A stretch of DNA of 28,145 nt from CAZIGM01 sp964538675 (GTDB lineage Bacteria > Bacillota > Bacilli > Tepidibacillales > Tepidibacillaceae), in assembly GCA_964538675.1 (NCBI GenBank), contig CAZIGM010000026.1, positions 1 to 28,145 of the forward strand, in the 5' to 3' direction. Of this stretch, positions 15,414-23,569 are shown piece by piece. How positions within the stretch are numbered: the first letter of the stretch is position 1; the number at the start of each line of letters is the position of its first letter. The position numbers were made by a program, and so were the translations under genes. The notes under the pieces were generated by a model. That model did no database searches, was not told where the DNA came from, and worked only from the letters and a program-made list of their open reading frames with translations.

Positions 15414-16139
15414 CTAATAACCTAATTTTAACTCAATTCCCCCTGTAAATGCATTTATAAATATCGCATTAACATTATCTTCAGTTCTATATACTATTTT
15501 CCATACTGGTGTTAAATCCTGAATAGTTGATTGATTTTCCTGTCCCCTAAACCCTAATTCCATATTATCAATTTCTGAATTTTTAGGAATTAACTGCTGT
15601 TCTACCGCTATCCGAAGTGCTGAATTAGATGATATTACTTGTTTCTCTAAACCCACGCTAATAATCTCAAAATAGTTTTGACTATAGTAAATAACATTTC
15701 TGTCATCAACATTCACAATAGTTTTTGCATCGAAAAAGGGATAGCCATTCTTAATCTGGTAATATACAAAATAATCTTTACTATTTGATTCAACTGAACT
15801 GTATTTATACTCCCAAAAATTATTGATTCTATCTCCTAATACTTCTTTTAAAATATCCTTGCTAATATTTTGTTCATTACTCAAGCTTATTAAATTATTA
15901 TCAGAAATTACATTGTTATTTACTTTTAAAAATGTCATATTGGGCATTTCATTTGACATATCAATATTTAAAATAATATTTTTTTCTTCAAGAATAATAA
16001 TTAATTCCTCGACATTATCTTTAGTCCAAATTCGATTAAAATTATTTTCACTATATTTAATATATAACTGGTATCCTAATATTAGATTCAGCAGTAAAAA
16101 TGATACAATAAATATATTTTTTGCTTTACCCCAATCCAC
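15414..16139 (-). CDS. walI: WalI/YycI-type regulatory membrane protein
   Basis: About 241 residues from the GTG at 16139, which gives the usual family beginning M-D-W-G-K-A-K; a GTG two codons earlier (16145) sits very close to GGAG (16153-16150). One membrane helix (~8-27: IFIVSFLLLNLILGYQ) is followed by a large outside domain of YycI type. In Bacillus subtilis YycI forms a complex with YycH and the sensor kinase and restrains its activity, while in Staphylococcus the pair stimulates it. Sequence is poorly conserved in this family. The call rests on the N-terminus, the C-terminal PVWKIVYRTEDNVNAIFINA block, and position between walH and walJ. Confidence 0.88.
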   Translation of the reverse strand: MDWGKAKNIFIVSFLLLNLILGYQLYIKYSENNFNRIWTKDNVEELIIILEEKNIILNIDMSNEMPNMTFLKVNNNVISDNNLISLSNEQNISKDILKEVLGDRINNFWEYKYSSVESNSKDYFVYYQIKNGYPFFDAKTIVNVDDRNVIYYSQNYFEIISVGLEKQVISSNSALRIAVEQQLIPKNSEIDNMELGFRGQENQSTIQDLTPVWKIVYRTEDNVNAIFINAFTGGIELKLGY

Positions 16140-16154
16140 AATCACTCATCTCCA

Positions 16155-17465
16155 TTATTTATACGCTGGAATTTTTAAATTGGTTTCATCTTTCATATCT
16201 ACTAACCAGTATGGGTCCAAAATAATATTATTTTTGATTCTTTCAACATTATATATTAATTTAAGTGATATTATATCTATTTCATTTACTCCTTTAATAG
16301 CTAATTGATTTAGTAATTCTTCCCCTGATAAAGTTTTCTTTACTTCTATCTCGCTTTTATCAATAAATACAATTGAACGCTGAAACAAACTTATTAAACT
16401 ATCAAAAACCTTTATTTTTATATAACCATACGTTCCGTCGTCCTCTATCAGTGGAAAACCATTTACATACTTTCTGAAAACTAACTCTGTTCTATCTTCA
16501 TTGTATTTTAATTCAACATGTTCTAATAAGTACTCTCCATCCCATCCGCCATGTTGGTTAATAAATTTAATTGCTGCAGTTGTGTCTCTTTCAACATTAA
16601 ATCCTTCATTATATTCTAAGATAGGTTGATAATATGATATATATTTTCCTTCAGTATTATATTGCAAGCTGTTAATTCCATCTGTATATAAAATTGCTTT
16701 TTTAGTGTCTTGCTCATATACATTTCTTACAGAGCTGGGATCTAGGAATAACATTTGAATTAAATCACTTTCAGATAAAAAAGTATATGTTTCTGAAATT
16801 TTATTTATATTAAATTCTTCATCTGGAATGTAATACATCTGTTGAACCAATTTATTCTTATTATCAGTATATGATTCATAATAACTATATTTAGATTCAT
16901 CTTTAGCTTTATCAAGATAATGATTTATAAACTGATCTATGGTTATTATTTTAGCTGAATATACTTTATCTAAACTATCTGAAATAAAATAGACTTGAAG
17001 ATTATCATTCTGATCTATAAACAGCCAAAGTCTACTAATATCGTTTAAATATTTATTACTACTATTAATCTCAAATAATAAGAATAAAGAATCATAATCT
17101 AAAGGATTTGAAAAAATTAACTCAACACCTTTATTGTTTTCTACAATTTCATTCCAATTTATTTTTTCAATTTCTAAAGAAAAATTGTAAAATATCCAGT
17201 TTCTCATCTCATCATTAATAAGATTATATATTTCATTATCTGTTCTTATTAACGTATGGGTATTATCACCAAAATGAATAATTATTTCTGACGGTTTTAT
17301 AAGTTGTTCTACCTCAATATTGTCACCAAATTTTATTTGAGGATAATATTCTGATAAAGAAACCGAACTATCATTAAAATTATAAAAATTTAAAAAACTT
17401 GTTAGAACTAAACTATTTAAGACTAATAAAAGTAAAATTACTGATTTTATTCTTTCTTTCATCAA
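16155..17465 (-). CDS. walH: WalH/YycH-type regulatory membrane protein
   Basis: A 436-residue protein with a single N-terminal membrane helix (~7-27, SVILLLLVLNSLVLTSFL) and a long outside part of the YycH type. That part holds two repeats related to the YycI fold. It begins 4 bases inside the end of walK (ATGA overlap) and walI follows closely, so the three are translationally coupled. It acts with WalI on the transmembrane region of WalK. The sequence is divergent; the call rests on length, topology and gene order more than on motifs. Confidence 0.88.
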   Translation of the reverse strand: MMKERIKSVILLLLVLNSLVLTSFLNFYNFNDSSVSLSEYYPQIKFGDNIEVEQLIKPSEIIIHFGDNTHTLIRTDNEIYNLINDEMRNWIFYNFSLEIEKINWNEIVENNKGVELIFSNPLDYDSLFLLFEINSSNKYLNDISRLWLFIDQNDNLQVYFISDSLDKVYSAKIITIDQFINHYLDKAKDESKYSYYESYTDNKNKLVQQMYYIPDEEFNINKISETYTFLSESDLIQMLFLDPSSVRNVYEQDTKKAILYTDGINSLQYNTEGKYISYYQPILEYNEGFNVERDTTAAIKFINQHGGWDGEYLLEHVELKYNEDRTELVFRKYVNGFPLIEDDGTYGYIKIKVFDSLISLFQRSIVFIDKSEIEVKKTLSGEELLNQLAIKGVNEIDIISLKLIYNVERIKNNIILDPYWLVDMKDETNLKIPAYK

Positions 17466-19249
17466 GTCACATCCTCTTCATCAATCGGAATGTAAAATGT
17501 GAATTTTGTTCCTCTATTCATTTCACTTTCAACATATATCTCACCTTGATGTGCTTTAATTATTTCATATGAAATAGATAATCCTAATCCAGTACCACCC
17601 ATTTCCCTAGACCGAGCTTTATCTACACGATAAAACCTTTCAAATAGTCTTGAAAAGTGATTCTTTGGAATACCAATTCCATTATCCATAATTTCAACAT
17701 ATAAATTTTTATTAATTTTATATACTGTGACTAAGATTTTTCCGTTTTTATTTGTATATTTAATAGCATTAGAAATCAAATTGTTTAATACCTGATCAAT
17801 TTTATCCCTATCAGCATTAATCAAAGGAATATTTTCCGGCAAATTTATTTCATAATCTATTGACTTTTGTCTAAATTTAAAATTAAACCTATCAACTACA
17901 TCCTCAATCATTTCTCCAATAGAGATAAGAGATTTATTAATTATCGTTTTATTCTCTTCCATTCTAGATAATAATAATAGATCATTTACTAATCTAATCA
18001 TTCTATCTGTTTCTTGACTAGCTACCTTAATAAAATTATTTGCTATTTTTTTATCATTAATTGCTCCATCCTCTAGTGCTTCCAAATAACTCTTGATTGT
18101 TGTTAAAGGTGTCCTTAATTCATGTGAGACATTCGCCACAAAATCTTGTCTAATTTGTTCAAGCTTTTGTTCTTTTGTTACATCATATAAAACAATAATT
18201 GCCCCTACTTTTTCATTGTTATTATGAAAGATATAGCTAATTGTTAATTTTAGAATTTTTATATCATTTTCTACTTCATGCTCATATAATAAATAGTCCT
18301 TACTATTAGTTAAAATTTGTTCGCCTAATATATCATTTATGTTCTTAAATTTAACTTGAGCTTCTTTAATCCCTAAGAGATCTAAGGCTCTTTGGTTAAT
18401 TAGAATTAATCTTTCATCTTTATCGGTGGCGATTACACCATCACTCATATTAGATAAGATGTTAGATAGTTTCTCTTTTTCTTCCTCGGTTTGATTTATT
18501 GCGTCACTTAATCTTAATGCCATGTGATTAAATGTTTCTCCTAAATTCCCAATTTCATCATTACTATATATTTTTACTTGTTGATTATAATCTCCTTTAA
18601 TTATGTTTTCTGCTTGCTTTGTTATTTCCTTTATTGGCTTTGTAATAGTTCTTGATAACAAAAACCCTAATAATACCGTAAAAATTAATGCAATTATTAT
18701 TGCAGACAATAAAATTCTATTAATTCTATATATAGTGTCGTATACATCTTCTACTGAAGCTTTAAGAAATACCACACCTAAAACGTTTTTTCCTTGTTTT
18801 ATAGGGATAGCTAAGTATTTTATTCTATGTCCTGTCTCTGAATCTATTCTAACAGCTTCGCTTCTAGTTCCCAATAAAGCACGATTAACTTCGGTTTGAG
18901 ATATTTTTTTCCCAACTATACTTGGAACTTTCTTTTCAGAGGAACTAATTATAAAGCCACTATTATCTATTATTGAAACATCAACTCCATTTAAAGCAAA
19001 CAAATTGTTAACTAAATCATCTATCTCTTTTTCATTTTGTTTATCTTCAATTAAATATCTTTCTAAATTTACAGAAAGCAAGCTCGCTTGGGCATCTAAT
19101 GTTTCATTAAAATTATCAATATAATAATCTTCTGTGAATTGAATAAAATACAATCCAATAATCTGCATTGATATTAATATTAATAATATGTATATAACTA
19201 TTAACTTCCACTGTATACTATTAAAATATTTTTCCATCTCAATATACAC
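17462..19249 (-). CDS. walK: WalK/VicK sensor histidine kinase
   Basis: A 595-residue kinase. Order: membrane helix ~13-36, outside Cache-type domain ~37-180, membrane helix ~180-199, HAMP ~200-255, PAS ~260-365, HisKA with His376 in NVSHELRTPLTT, HATPase ~480-590 (N-box NLISNAIKYT, G1 DNGIGIP, F-box FERFYRVD, G2 GGTGLGLSI). It senses cell-wall state and phosphorylates WalR. The start is GTG at 19249, overlapping the walR stop TAG by one base. AAGGAG lies only 2 bases before it and 14 before the ATG at 19237, so either start is possible. Confidence 0.97.
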   Translation of the reverse strand: MYIEMEKYFNSIQWKLIVIYILLILISMQIIGLYFIQFTEDYYIDNFNETLDAQASLLSVNLERYLIEDKQNEKEIDDLVNNLFALNGVDVSIIDNSGFIISSSEKKVPSIVGKKISQTEVNRALLGTRSEAVRIDSETGHRIKYLAIPIKQGKNVLGVVFLKASVEDVYDTIYRINRILLSAIIIALIFTVLLGFLLSRTITKPIKEITKQAENIIKGDYNQQVKIYSNDEIGNLGETFNHMALRLSDAINQTEEEKEKLSNILSNMSDGVIATDKDERLILINQRALDLLGIKEAQVKFKNINDILGEQILTNSKDYLLYEHEVENDIKILKLTISYIFHNNNEKVGAIIVLYDVTKEQKLEQIRQDFVANVSHELRTPLTTIKSYLEALEDGAINDKKIANNFIKVASQETDRMIRLVNDLLLLSRMEENKTIINKSLISIGEMIEDVVDRFNFKFRQKSIDYEINLPENIPLINADRDKIDQVLNNLISNAIKYTNKNGKILVTVYKINKNLYVEIMDNGIGIPKNHFSRLFERFYRVDKARSREMGGTGLGLSISYEIIKAHQGEIYVESEMNRGTKFTFYIPIDEEDVT

Positions 19250-19950
19250 TACTCCTTATTAGATGGATTTAATAAAACATAACCTAGTCCTCGTTTTGTT
19301 ATAATATACTTTGGCTCACTAGGATTATCTTCAATTTTCTCTCTTAATCTTCTTATAGTTACATCTACTGTTCTTACATCTCCAAAATAATCATATCCCC
19401 AAACTGCTTGAAGGAGATGTTCTCTAGTTAACACAATTCCTTTTCTTTTTGCCAAATAATAGATAAGTTCAAATTCACGATGTGTAAGGTTTATAATTTC
19501 TTCCCTTTTTCTCACTACATATGTTAAATGATTTATTAATATTTCATCAATAATAATTTGTTTGGATGTGTCTTCTAGACTATCATTAGAATTAATTCTT
19601 CTAATATTAGCTTTTATTCGTGCCATTAATTCCCTATTTGAAAATGGCTTTGTTACATAATCATCTGCTCCCATTTCTAACCCTAGTACTTTATCAACCT
19701 CTGCATCCTTAGCAGTTAACATAATAACAGGATTATTTGTTATTTTTCTAATTTCTTTACATACTTCAAAGCCATCTTTACCTGGCAACATTATATCTAG
19801 TAATATTAAATCTGGTTTATAATCTTTTGTCTTTTGTATTCCTTCTATGCCATCAAAAGAGGTGTAAACTTTATATCCTTCTTTTTCCAAACTAAATTTT
19901 AAAATGTCAGATATAAGTTTTTCATCTTCTATTACTAGTATTTTGTACAT
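19249..19950 (-). CDS. walR: WalR/VicR OmpR-family response regulator
   Basis: A 233-residue regulator. The receiver domain (~1-118) has acidic IEDE (8-10), the phosphorylated Asp52 in LILLDIMLPGKDG, Thr in MLTAKD, and Lys in VTKPFSNREL. A winged-helix domain (~135-230) contains LTHREFELIYYLAKRKG, REHLLQAVWGYDYFGDVRTV, VTIRRLREKIEDNP and the closing KRGLGYVL. It is the master regulator of peptidoglycan hydrolases and is essential in many Firmicutes. First gene of the wal operon, with an AGAGAGG ribosome binding site and an upstream motif (19990-20007) shared with the M23 peptidase gene. Confidence 0.97.
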   Translation of the reverse strand: MYKILVIEDEKLISDILKFSLEKEGYKVYTSFDGIEGIQKTKDYKPDLILLDIMLPGKDGFEVCKEIRKITNNPVIMLTAKDAEVDKVLGLEMGADDYVTKPFSNRELMARIKANIRRINSNDSLEDTSKQIIIDEILINHLTYVVRKREEIINLTHREFELIYYLAKRKGIVLTREHLLQAVWGYDYFGDVRTVDVTIRRLREKIEDNPSEPKYIITKRGLGYVLLNPSNKE

Positions 19951-19989
19951 AAAATTACCTCTCTTAATTTTAATAGTTATTTTCTAATA

Positions 19990-20007
19990 TTTACAGTTTA
20001 TCATAAA
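19990..20007 (-). promoter_or_regulatory. 18-base motif upstream of walR, shared with the M23 gene
   Basis: On the minus strand the motif reads TTTATGATAAACTGTAAA. It is the same in 17 of 18 positions as 21877-21860, upstream of the M23 peptidase gene. It contains a TATGAT box and a TGTAAA half-site like half of the WalR consensus. A promoter reading TTGGCT, 17 bases, TATTAG overlaps it. Start of walR is about 40 bases downstream. Confidence 0.4.
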
Positions 20008-20013
20008 GCCAAA

Positions 20014-20057
20014 CTTTATTCAGATAGAAGTGGGGGTCTTATCATATCTGGATAAAG
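20014..20057. repeat. hairpin element, copy 2 (partial), upstream of walR
   Basis: Bases 20027-20056 are identical to 2876-2905. Here the inner arm is lost, but the outer arms CTTTATTCAGATA (20014-20026) and TATCTGGATAAAG (20045-20057) still pair over 13 positions with one T-G pair, leaving an 18-base G-rich loop. It stands immediately upstream of the walR promoter region. Confidence 0.75.
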
Positions 20058-20094
20058 CATTAATATTTTTGAATCTGACAAATAATCTTTTTAT

Positions 20095-20144
20095 AAAAAA
20101 AAAGATAGGCTTGTCCCTTAAAATTATGAACATAAATCCTATCT
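20095..20144 (-). terminator. intrinsic terminator after the M23 peptidase gene
   Basis: On the minus strand AGATAGG (20144-20138) pairs with CCTATCT (20109-20103) across a 28-base loop and runs into nine T. It lies 23 bases after the stop codon and separates this gene from walR. Confidence 0.7.
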
Positions 20145-20166
20145 CTTTTAGACTATATAGTTATTA

Positions 20167-21648
20167 TTAATTACCAATATAATTAATTGGATTTCTTTTT
20201 TCTCCGTTTACTATTACCTCGAAATGTAAATGAACTCCATATGAATTTCCTGTATTGCCCATAATACCAATTTTTTGCCCTTTTGCAATGCTACTACCTA
20301 CCGATACGCTTATAGTATTTAAATGACCATACAACGTCTGAATGCCATTCCCATGATCAATTATAACACAATAACCATATCCCCCTTTATAACCAGCAAA
20401 AGAAACTTTACCACTATCAGCAGCCTTAATTGTTCTATTATTAACCCCTGATATATCAATGCCATAATGAAACGATCCCCATCTAGGACCATAATCACTA
20501 GTAATAATTCCACCTACAGTTGGCCAACTAATGGCTCCGGATCCCTTGGATGGTACAATTTTTGTACCTTTAAGTATAATTTTACTTGTAGGTTCTTCTT
20601 TTATTTCTTCACTTAAAATTGTTTTTTCAATAACATTTCCATTTTCTTTAACTACAGCATATTCTACTAATTTTTCCCCTTCTATTCCTTTAACAAGTAT
20701 TTTTGACTCATTAACATACATAGAATCATCAGCTCTATATTCAACTGAATATGGTATTCTTTCAATCTGTTTAGTATTTTCTGATGTTAGTACAGTCACA
20801 GGAGGAGTCATCGCAGTAACTACTACCTCGTCTCCTATATGAATAAGTTCACTATTAAGCCAAGGATTCATTTTATATACCTGTTCCGTAGTTAAACCAA
20901 ATTTTACTGCAATCTCAGAAATTGTATCTCCTTCTTGAACAATGTATATCTTTTCCTCTAACGTTCCCTTTTTCAACAAAGTAAACATATTATCTTCAGA
21001 AATTATTCCTTCGGGTAATATCTTAGTTTCTTCAAGCATAACTTCCTCTTTTATCTCAATACTATTTAGTAAAACTTCTTCATTTCCTGATTCTCCAAAA
21101 GACGCTGCTAACACAGAGGAATTTTTCTTTGGCATATATTCCTCTTTAATATTATTTAGAAGACTATTTGCAGTCTCTTCATTATTCACTACACCAATTA
21201 ACTTTCCATCAATAACAATTGAAATCCCTGTCGCTTCATATTCAACAATATTTTCTAAAGCGTCTAAAGTTTTATCATTATTATAATCTACTTTTAATTT
21301 CCTTTCGGACACAAAAGCTATATCATTGTTTAAGTCTAAATTAATATTTGTATATTCTTCTTGTAATTTAATATAATATTCATTTTCCCAATCTTCTACA
21401 ATTTTTTTATCACTAACAATTCCTATCTCTTGTCCGTCTACAATAACATGATATATTGTATCACTATTATAAAAATATACTCCGTAAGAAGAACATATAA
21501 TAACAAACCCCGTTACAGTACTAATTATTATTAATTTTTGTTTGCTTTGTATGTATTGATTTAATGTATGAAATTTTTCAAATGATTTTTTACTTAAAAT
21601 ATCCTGCTGTAATTTACCCTTTGCTCTGGTAAATTTACTTTTTCCCAT
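20167..21648 (-). CDS. LysM-G5-M23 peptidoglycan endopeptidase
   Basis: A 493-residue cell-wall enzyme with a membrane anchor. Order: basic cytoplasmic start, membrane helix ~38-58, a ~170-residue region with two similar I-V-I-D-G-K/V-I-V-D-G-Q segments (~67-80 and ~143-155), LysM ~235-279 (YIVQEGDTISEIAVKFGLTT), G5 ~281-363, M23 ~375-493. The zinc site is complete: His394 and Asp398 in FHYGIDISG, His473 and His475 in GVHLHFE. It should cut peptide cross-bridges of peptidoglycan outside the cell while anchored through LysM and G5. It lies next to walR and shares a motif upstream, so WalR control is plausible. AAGGAGGTCATC precedes the ATG. Confidence 0.93.
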   Translation of the reverse strand: MGKSKFTRAKGKLQQDILSKKSFEKFHTLNQYIQSKQKLIIISTVTGFVIICSSYGVYFYNSDTIYHVIVDGQEIGIVSDKKIVEDWENEYYIKLQEEYTNINLDLNNDIAFVSERKLKVDYNNDKTLDALENIVEYEATGISIVIDGKLIGVVNNEETANSLLNNIKEEYMPKKNSSVLAASFGESGNEEVLLNSIEIKEEVMLEETKILPEGIISEDNMFTLLKKGTLEEKIYIVQEGDTISEIAVKFGLTTEQVYKMNPWLNSELIHIGDEVVVTAMTPPVTVLTSENTKQIERIPYSVEYRADDSMYVNESKILVKGIEGEKLVEYAVVKENGNVIEKTILSEEIKEEPTSKIILKGTKIVPSKGSGAISWPTVGGIITSDYGPRWGSFHYGIDISGVNNRTIKAADSGKVSFAGYKGGYGYCVIIDHGNGIQTLYGHLNTISVSVGSSIAKGQKIGIMGNTGNSYGVHLHFEVIVNGEKRNPINYIGN

Positions 21649-21667
21649 GATGACCTCCTTATTTAAT

Positions 21668-21684
21668 AAGTTTGTTGCAAACTT
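21668..21684. promoter_or_regulatory. small inverted repeat beside the M23 ribosome binding site
   Basis: AAGTTTG and CAAACTT form a perfect 7-bp inverted repeat with a 3-base centre, less than 10 bases upstream of the AAGGAGG site (minus strand) of the M23 gene. It could be an operator or an mRNA hairpin affecting translation. Confidence 0.35.
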
Positions 21685-21859
21685 ATCTAAACGGCATAAA
21701 AATAATTATGATAAAATATATGAAGTTATTAGAATCATAATACTAAATGTATTAAATTAAATATGCTTTTTAAACTATTAATCTAATATATGCTAAATCT
21801 ATATTGTTTAAATTAAAAATTACGCATTTTTACTATAAAAACTTCATATAGCTCGATAT

Positions 21860-21877
21860 TTTACACTTTATCATAAA
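21860..21877 (-). promoter_or_regulatory. 18-base motif upstream of the M23 gene, shared with walR
   Basis: On the minus strand TTTATGATAAAGTGTAAA, differing at one base from the motif upstream of walR. It lies about 212 bases before the M23 start. No good -35 box is visible with it. Confidence 0.35.
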
Positions 21878-22041
21878 ATACCTCATCCTAGCAAGTAACA
21901 AATGTTGTATTTTATACTTTTACTCAATTACCTAATTTAATTAACATTAATATTCCCATTTTTCCCTTTTTTCTATAAGGATATACAATAACTAGTTTAA
22001 AATATCTACTACTATGATAATGCTATTAATAAAGATTATTT

Positions 22042-22079
22042 TATAATAAAAAAACAACTTTACGTTGTTTTTTATTATA
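22042..22079. terminator. terminator after purA
   Basis: ATAATAAAAAAACAAC and GTTGTTTTTTATTAT form a stem with one extra A on one side and a 5-base loop. On the minus strand the stem is followed by a T run within its own arm. It begins 22 bases after the purA stop. Confidence 0.7.
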
Positions 22080-22101
22080 ATGCATTTATTATGCTATAAA
22101 G

Positions 22102-23388
22102 CTATGCAAAAACTCCACGTAAATTTATTGTCTGTTCCCTTTTTGGTCCAACAGAAAGTATTGCAATTGATATACCTGTTAGTTGTGATACTCTTTCCAC
22201 ATAATGCCTTGCCTCTATAGGTAATTTATTAAAACTACTAACCTTTGTAATATCCTCATCCCAACCATTTAATTCTTCATAAATAGGTTCACACTCAGCA
22301 AGAACATTTAAGCTTGCTGGGAATTCTTCAAGTATTTTTCCTTTATATTTATATGCTACACATATTTTTAGTTTATTTATTCCTGTTAAAACATCTATAG
22401 AATTAAGTGATAACTCCGTTATACCACTTACACGTCGGGCATGTCTAACTACTACACTGTCAAACCAACCAACTCGACGAGGTCTCCCAGTAGTAGTACC
22501 ATATTCATTCCCTACTTCACGAATTCTATCTCCTATATAATTATTTAATTCTGTTGGAAATGGGCCATCACCTACTCTAGTAGAATAGGCTTTTGAAATA
22601 CCTACTACATGATTTATCTTAGTTGGACCAACTCCGGCACCAATAGTTACGCCCCCAGCAACTGGATTTGAGGATGTAACATATGGATAAGTTCCTTGAT
22701 CTAAATCAAGCATAACTCCTTGTGCTCCTTCAAATAAAACCCTTTTCCCTAGATCAATTGATTCGTTTAAAATGACCGATGTATCTGTTACATAGGAGCG
22801 TAAAACCTCTCTGTATTGTGCATATTCCTCTATTATCTCTTCAATTGAATAACCGTCAGTCTCATAATACTTCTCAAATAATCTGTTTTTTTCCTTTAAA
22901 TTTCTTTCAAGTTTTTTTCTAAACTCATCCTCTTCTAAAAAATCGGCAATTCTTATACCAATCCGAGCAGCTTTATCCATATAGGCAGGACCAATTCCTT
23001 TTCCTGTAGTACCGATTTTATTAATACCCTTTATTTCCTCTTCCATAATGTCAATTTTTATATGATAGGGCATAATTAAATGAGCTCTATTACTTATTTT
23101 TAAATTCTCTGTTGTAAAACCTTTATTATGTAAATAATTTAATTCCTCAATTAATGCTTTTGGATTTATAACCATACCATTTCCTAATATACATATTTTA
23201 TTTGAATAAAAAATACCTGAAGGAATTAAATGTAACTTATATTTGTTTTCTTTAAGAGTTATCGTATGCCCCGCATTATTTCCACCTTGATATCTTGCAA
23301 TAACTTCTGCGTTTTCAGCTAAAAAATCTGTTATTTTGCCTTTTCCCTCATCACCCCATTGAGTTCCTACTACAACAACTGTAGACAT
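22102..23388 (-). CDS. purA: adenylosuccinate synthetase
   Basis: About 428 residues from the ATG at 23388. GGAAGGG precedes it at a normal distance, while the GTG three codons earlier lies against that site. It joins IMP and aspartate with GTP to make adenylosuccinate, the first step from IMP to AMP. Visible: P-loop VVGTQWGDEGKGKI (catalytic Asp and Lys), NNAGHTI, RAHLIMPYH, IGTTGKGIGPAYMDKAARIG, FEGAQGVMLDLDQGTYPYVT, TTTGRPRRVGWFD, and the end LSVGPKREQTI. Length and motifs are normal. It is transcribed alone, with its own promoter, a likely PurR operator and a terminator. Confidence 0.98.
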   Translation of the reverse strand: MSTVVVVGTQWGDEGKGKITDFLAENAEVIARYQGGNNAGHTITLKENKYKLHLIPSGIFYSNKICILGNGMVINPKALIEELNYLHNKGFTTENLKISNRAHLIMPYHIKIDIMEEEIKGINKIGTTGKGIGPAYMDKAARIGIRIADFLEEDEFRKKLERNLKEKNRLFEKYYETDGYSIEEIIEEYAQYREVLRSYVTDTSVILNESIDLGKRVLFEGAQGVMLDLDQGTYPYVTSSNPVAGGVTIGAGVGPTKINHVVGISKAYSTRVGDGPFPTELNNYIGDRIREVGNEYGTTTGRPRRVGWFDSVVVRHARRVSGITELSLNSIDVLTGINKLKICVAYKYKGKILEEFPASLNVLAECEPIYEELNGWDEDITKVSSFNKLPIEARHYVERVSQLTGISIAILSVGPKREQTINLRGVFA

Positions 23389-23433
23389 ACAATTCACCCT
23401 TCCTATATTTCCATTTATCTAAACAACATATTT

Positions 23434-23462
23434 AGTTTAACAATAGTATTTTCTAATGTCAA
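23434..23462 (-). promoter_or_regulatory. sigma-A type promoter of purA
   Basis: On the minus strand TTGACA (23462-23457), a 17-base spacer, and TAAACT (23439-23434). Consensus -35 and spacing. The transcript would start about 40 bases before the purA ATG. Confidence 0.7.
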
Positions 23463-23472
23463 CGTAATATCT

Positions 23473-23504
23473 GAACGTTTATGTGATATATATATGTAAT
23501 GTTC
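23473..23504. promoter_or_regulatory. paired PurBox-like sites (candidate PurR operator)
   Basis: GAACGTT (23473-23479) and AATGTTC (23498-23504) are inverted and 18 bases apart; the second continues as GTTCGTCTTT, i.e. AAAGACGAACATT on the minus strand, close to the Bacillus PurBox with its central CGAA. Bacillus PurR uses two inverted boxes about 16-17 bases apart. The pair lies directly upstream of the purA -35 box. Confidence 0.55.
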
Positions 23505-23515
23505 GTCTTTTTTAA

Positions 23516-23548
23516 TTAATAAAAACAGGAAATAATTATTCCTGTTTT
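23516..23548 (-). terminator. intrinsic terminator after dnaB
   Basis: AAAACAGGAA (23522-23531) and TTCCTGTTTT (23539-23548) form a 10-bp stem with a 7-base loop; on the minus strand the stem ends in TTTTT. It lies 22 bases after the dnaB stop. Confidence 0.75.
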
Positions 23549-23569
23549 CAGATGAATTAATTATATTAT

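Larger units (their letters stand above)
21649..22101. other. 453-base AT-rich intergenic region
   Basis: No gene or RNA was recognised here on either strand. It holds the M23 gene's ribosome binding site and inverted repeat, the shared 18-base motif (21860-21877), a pair of distant inverted arms (TATATGAAGTT 21717-21727 with AACTTCATATA 21840-21850, and TTATGATAA 21706-21714 with TTATCATAA 21868-21876), and the purA terminator at its far end. Confidence 0.6.

Noticed and set aside
21649..22101. A tRNA or small RNA in the long intergenic gap
   Set aside because: No cloverleaf, CCA end, or conserved RNA motif was seen; the sequence is plain AT-rich DNA with inverted repeats.
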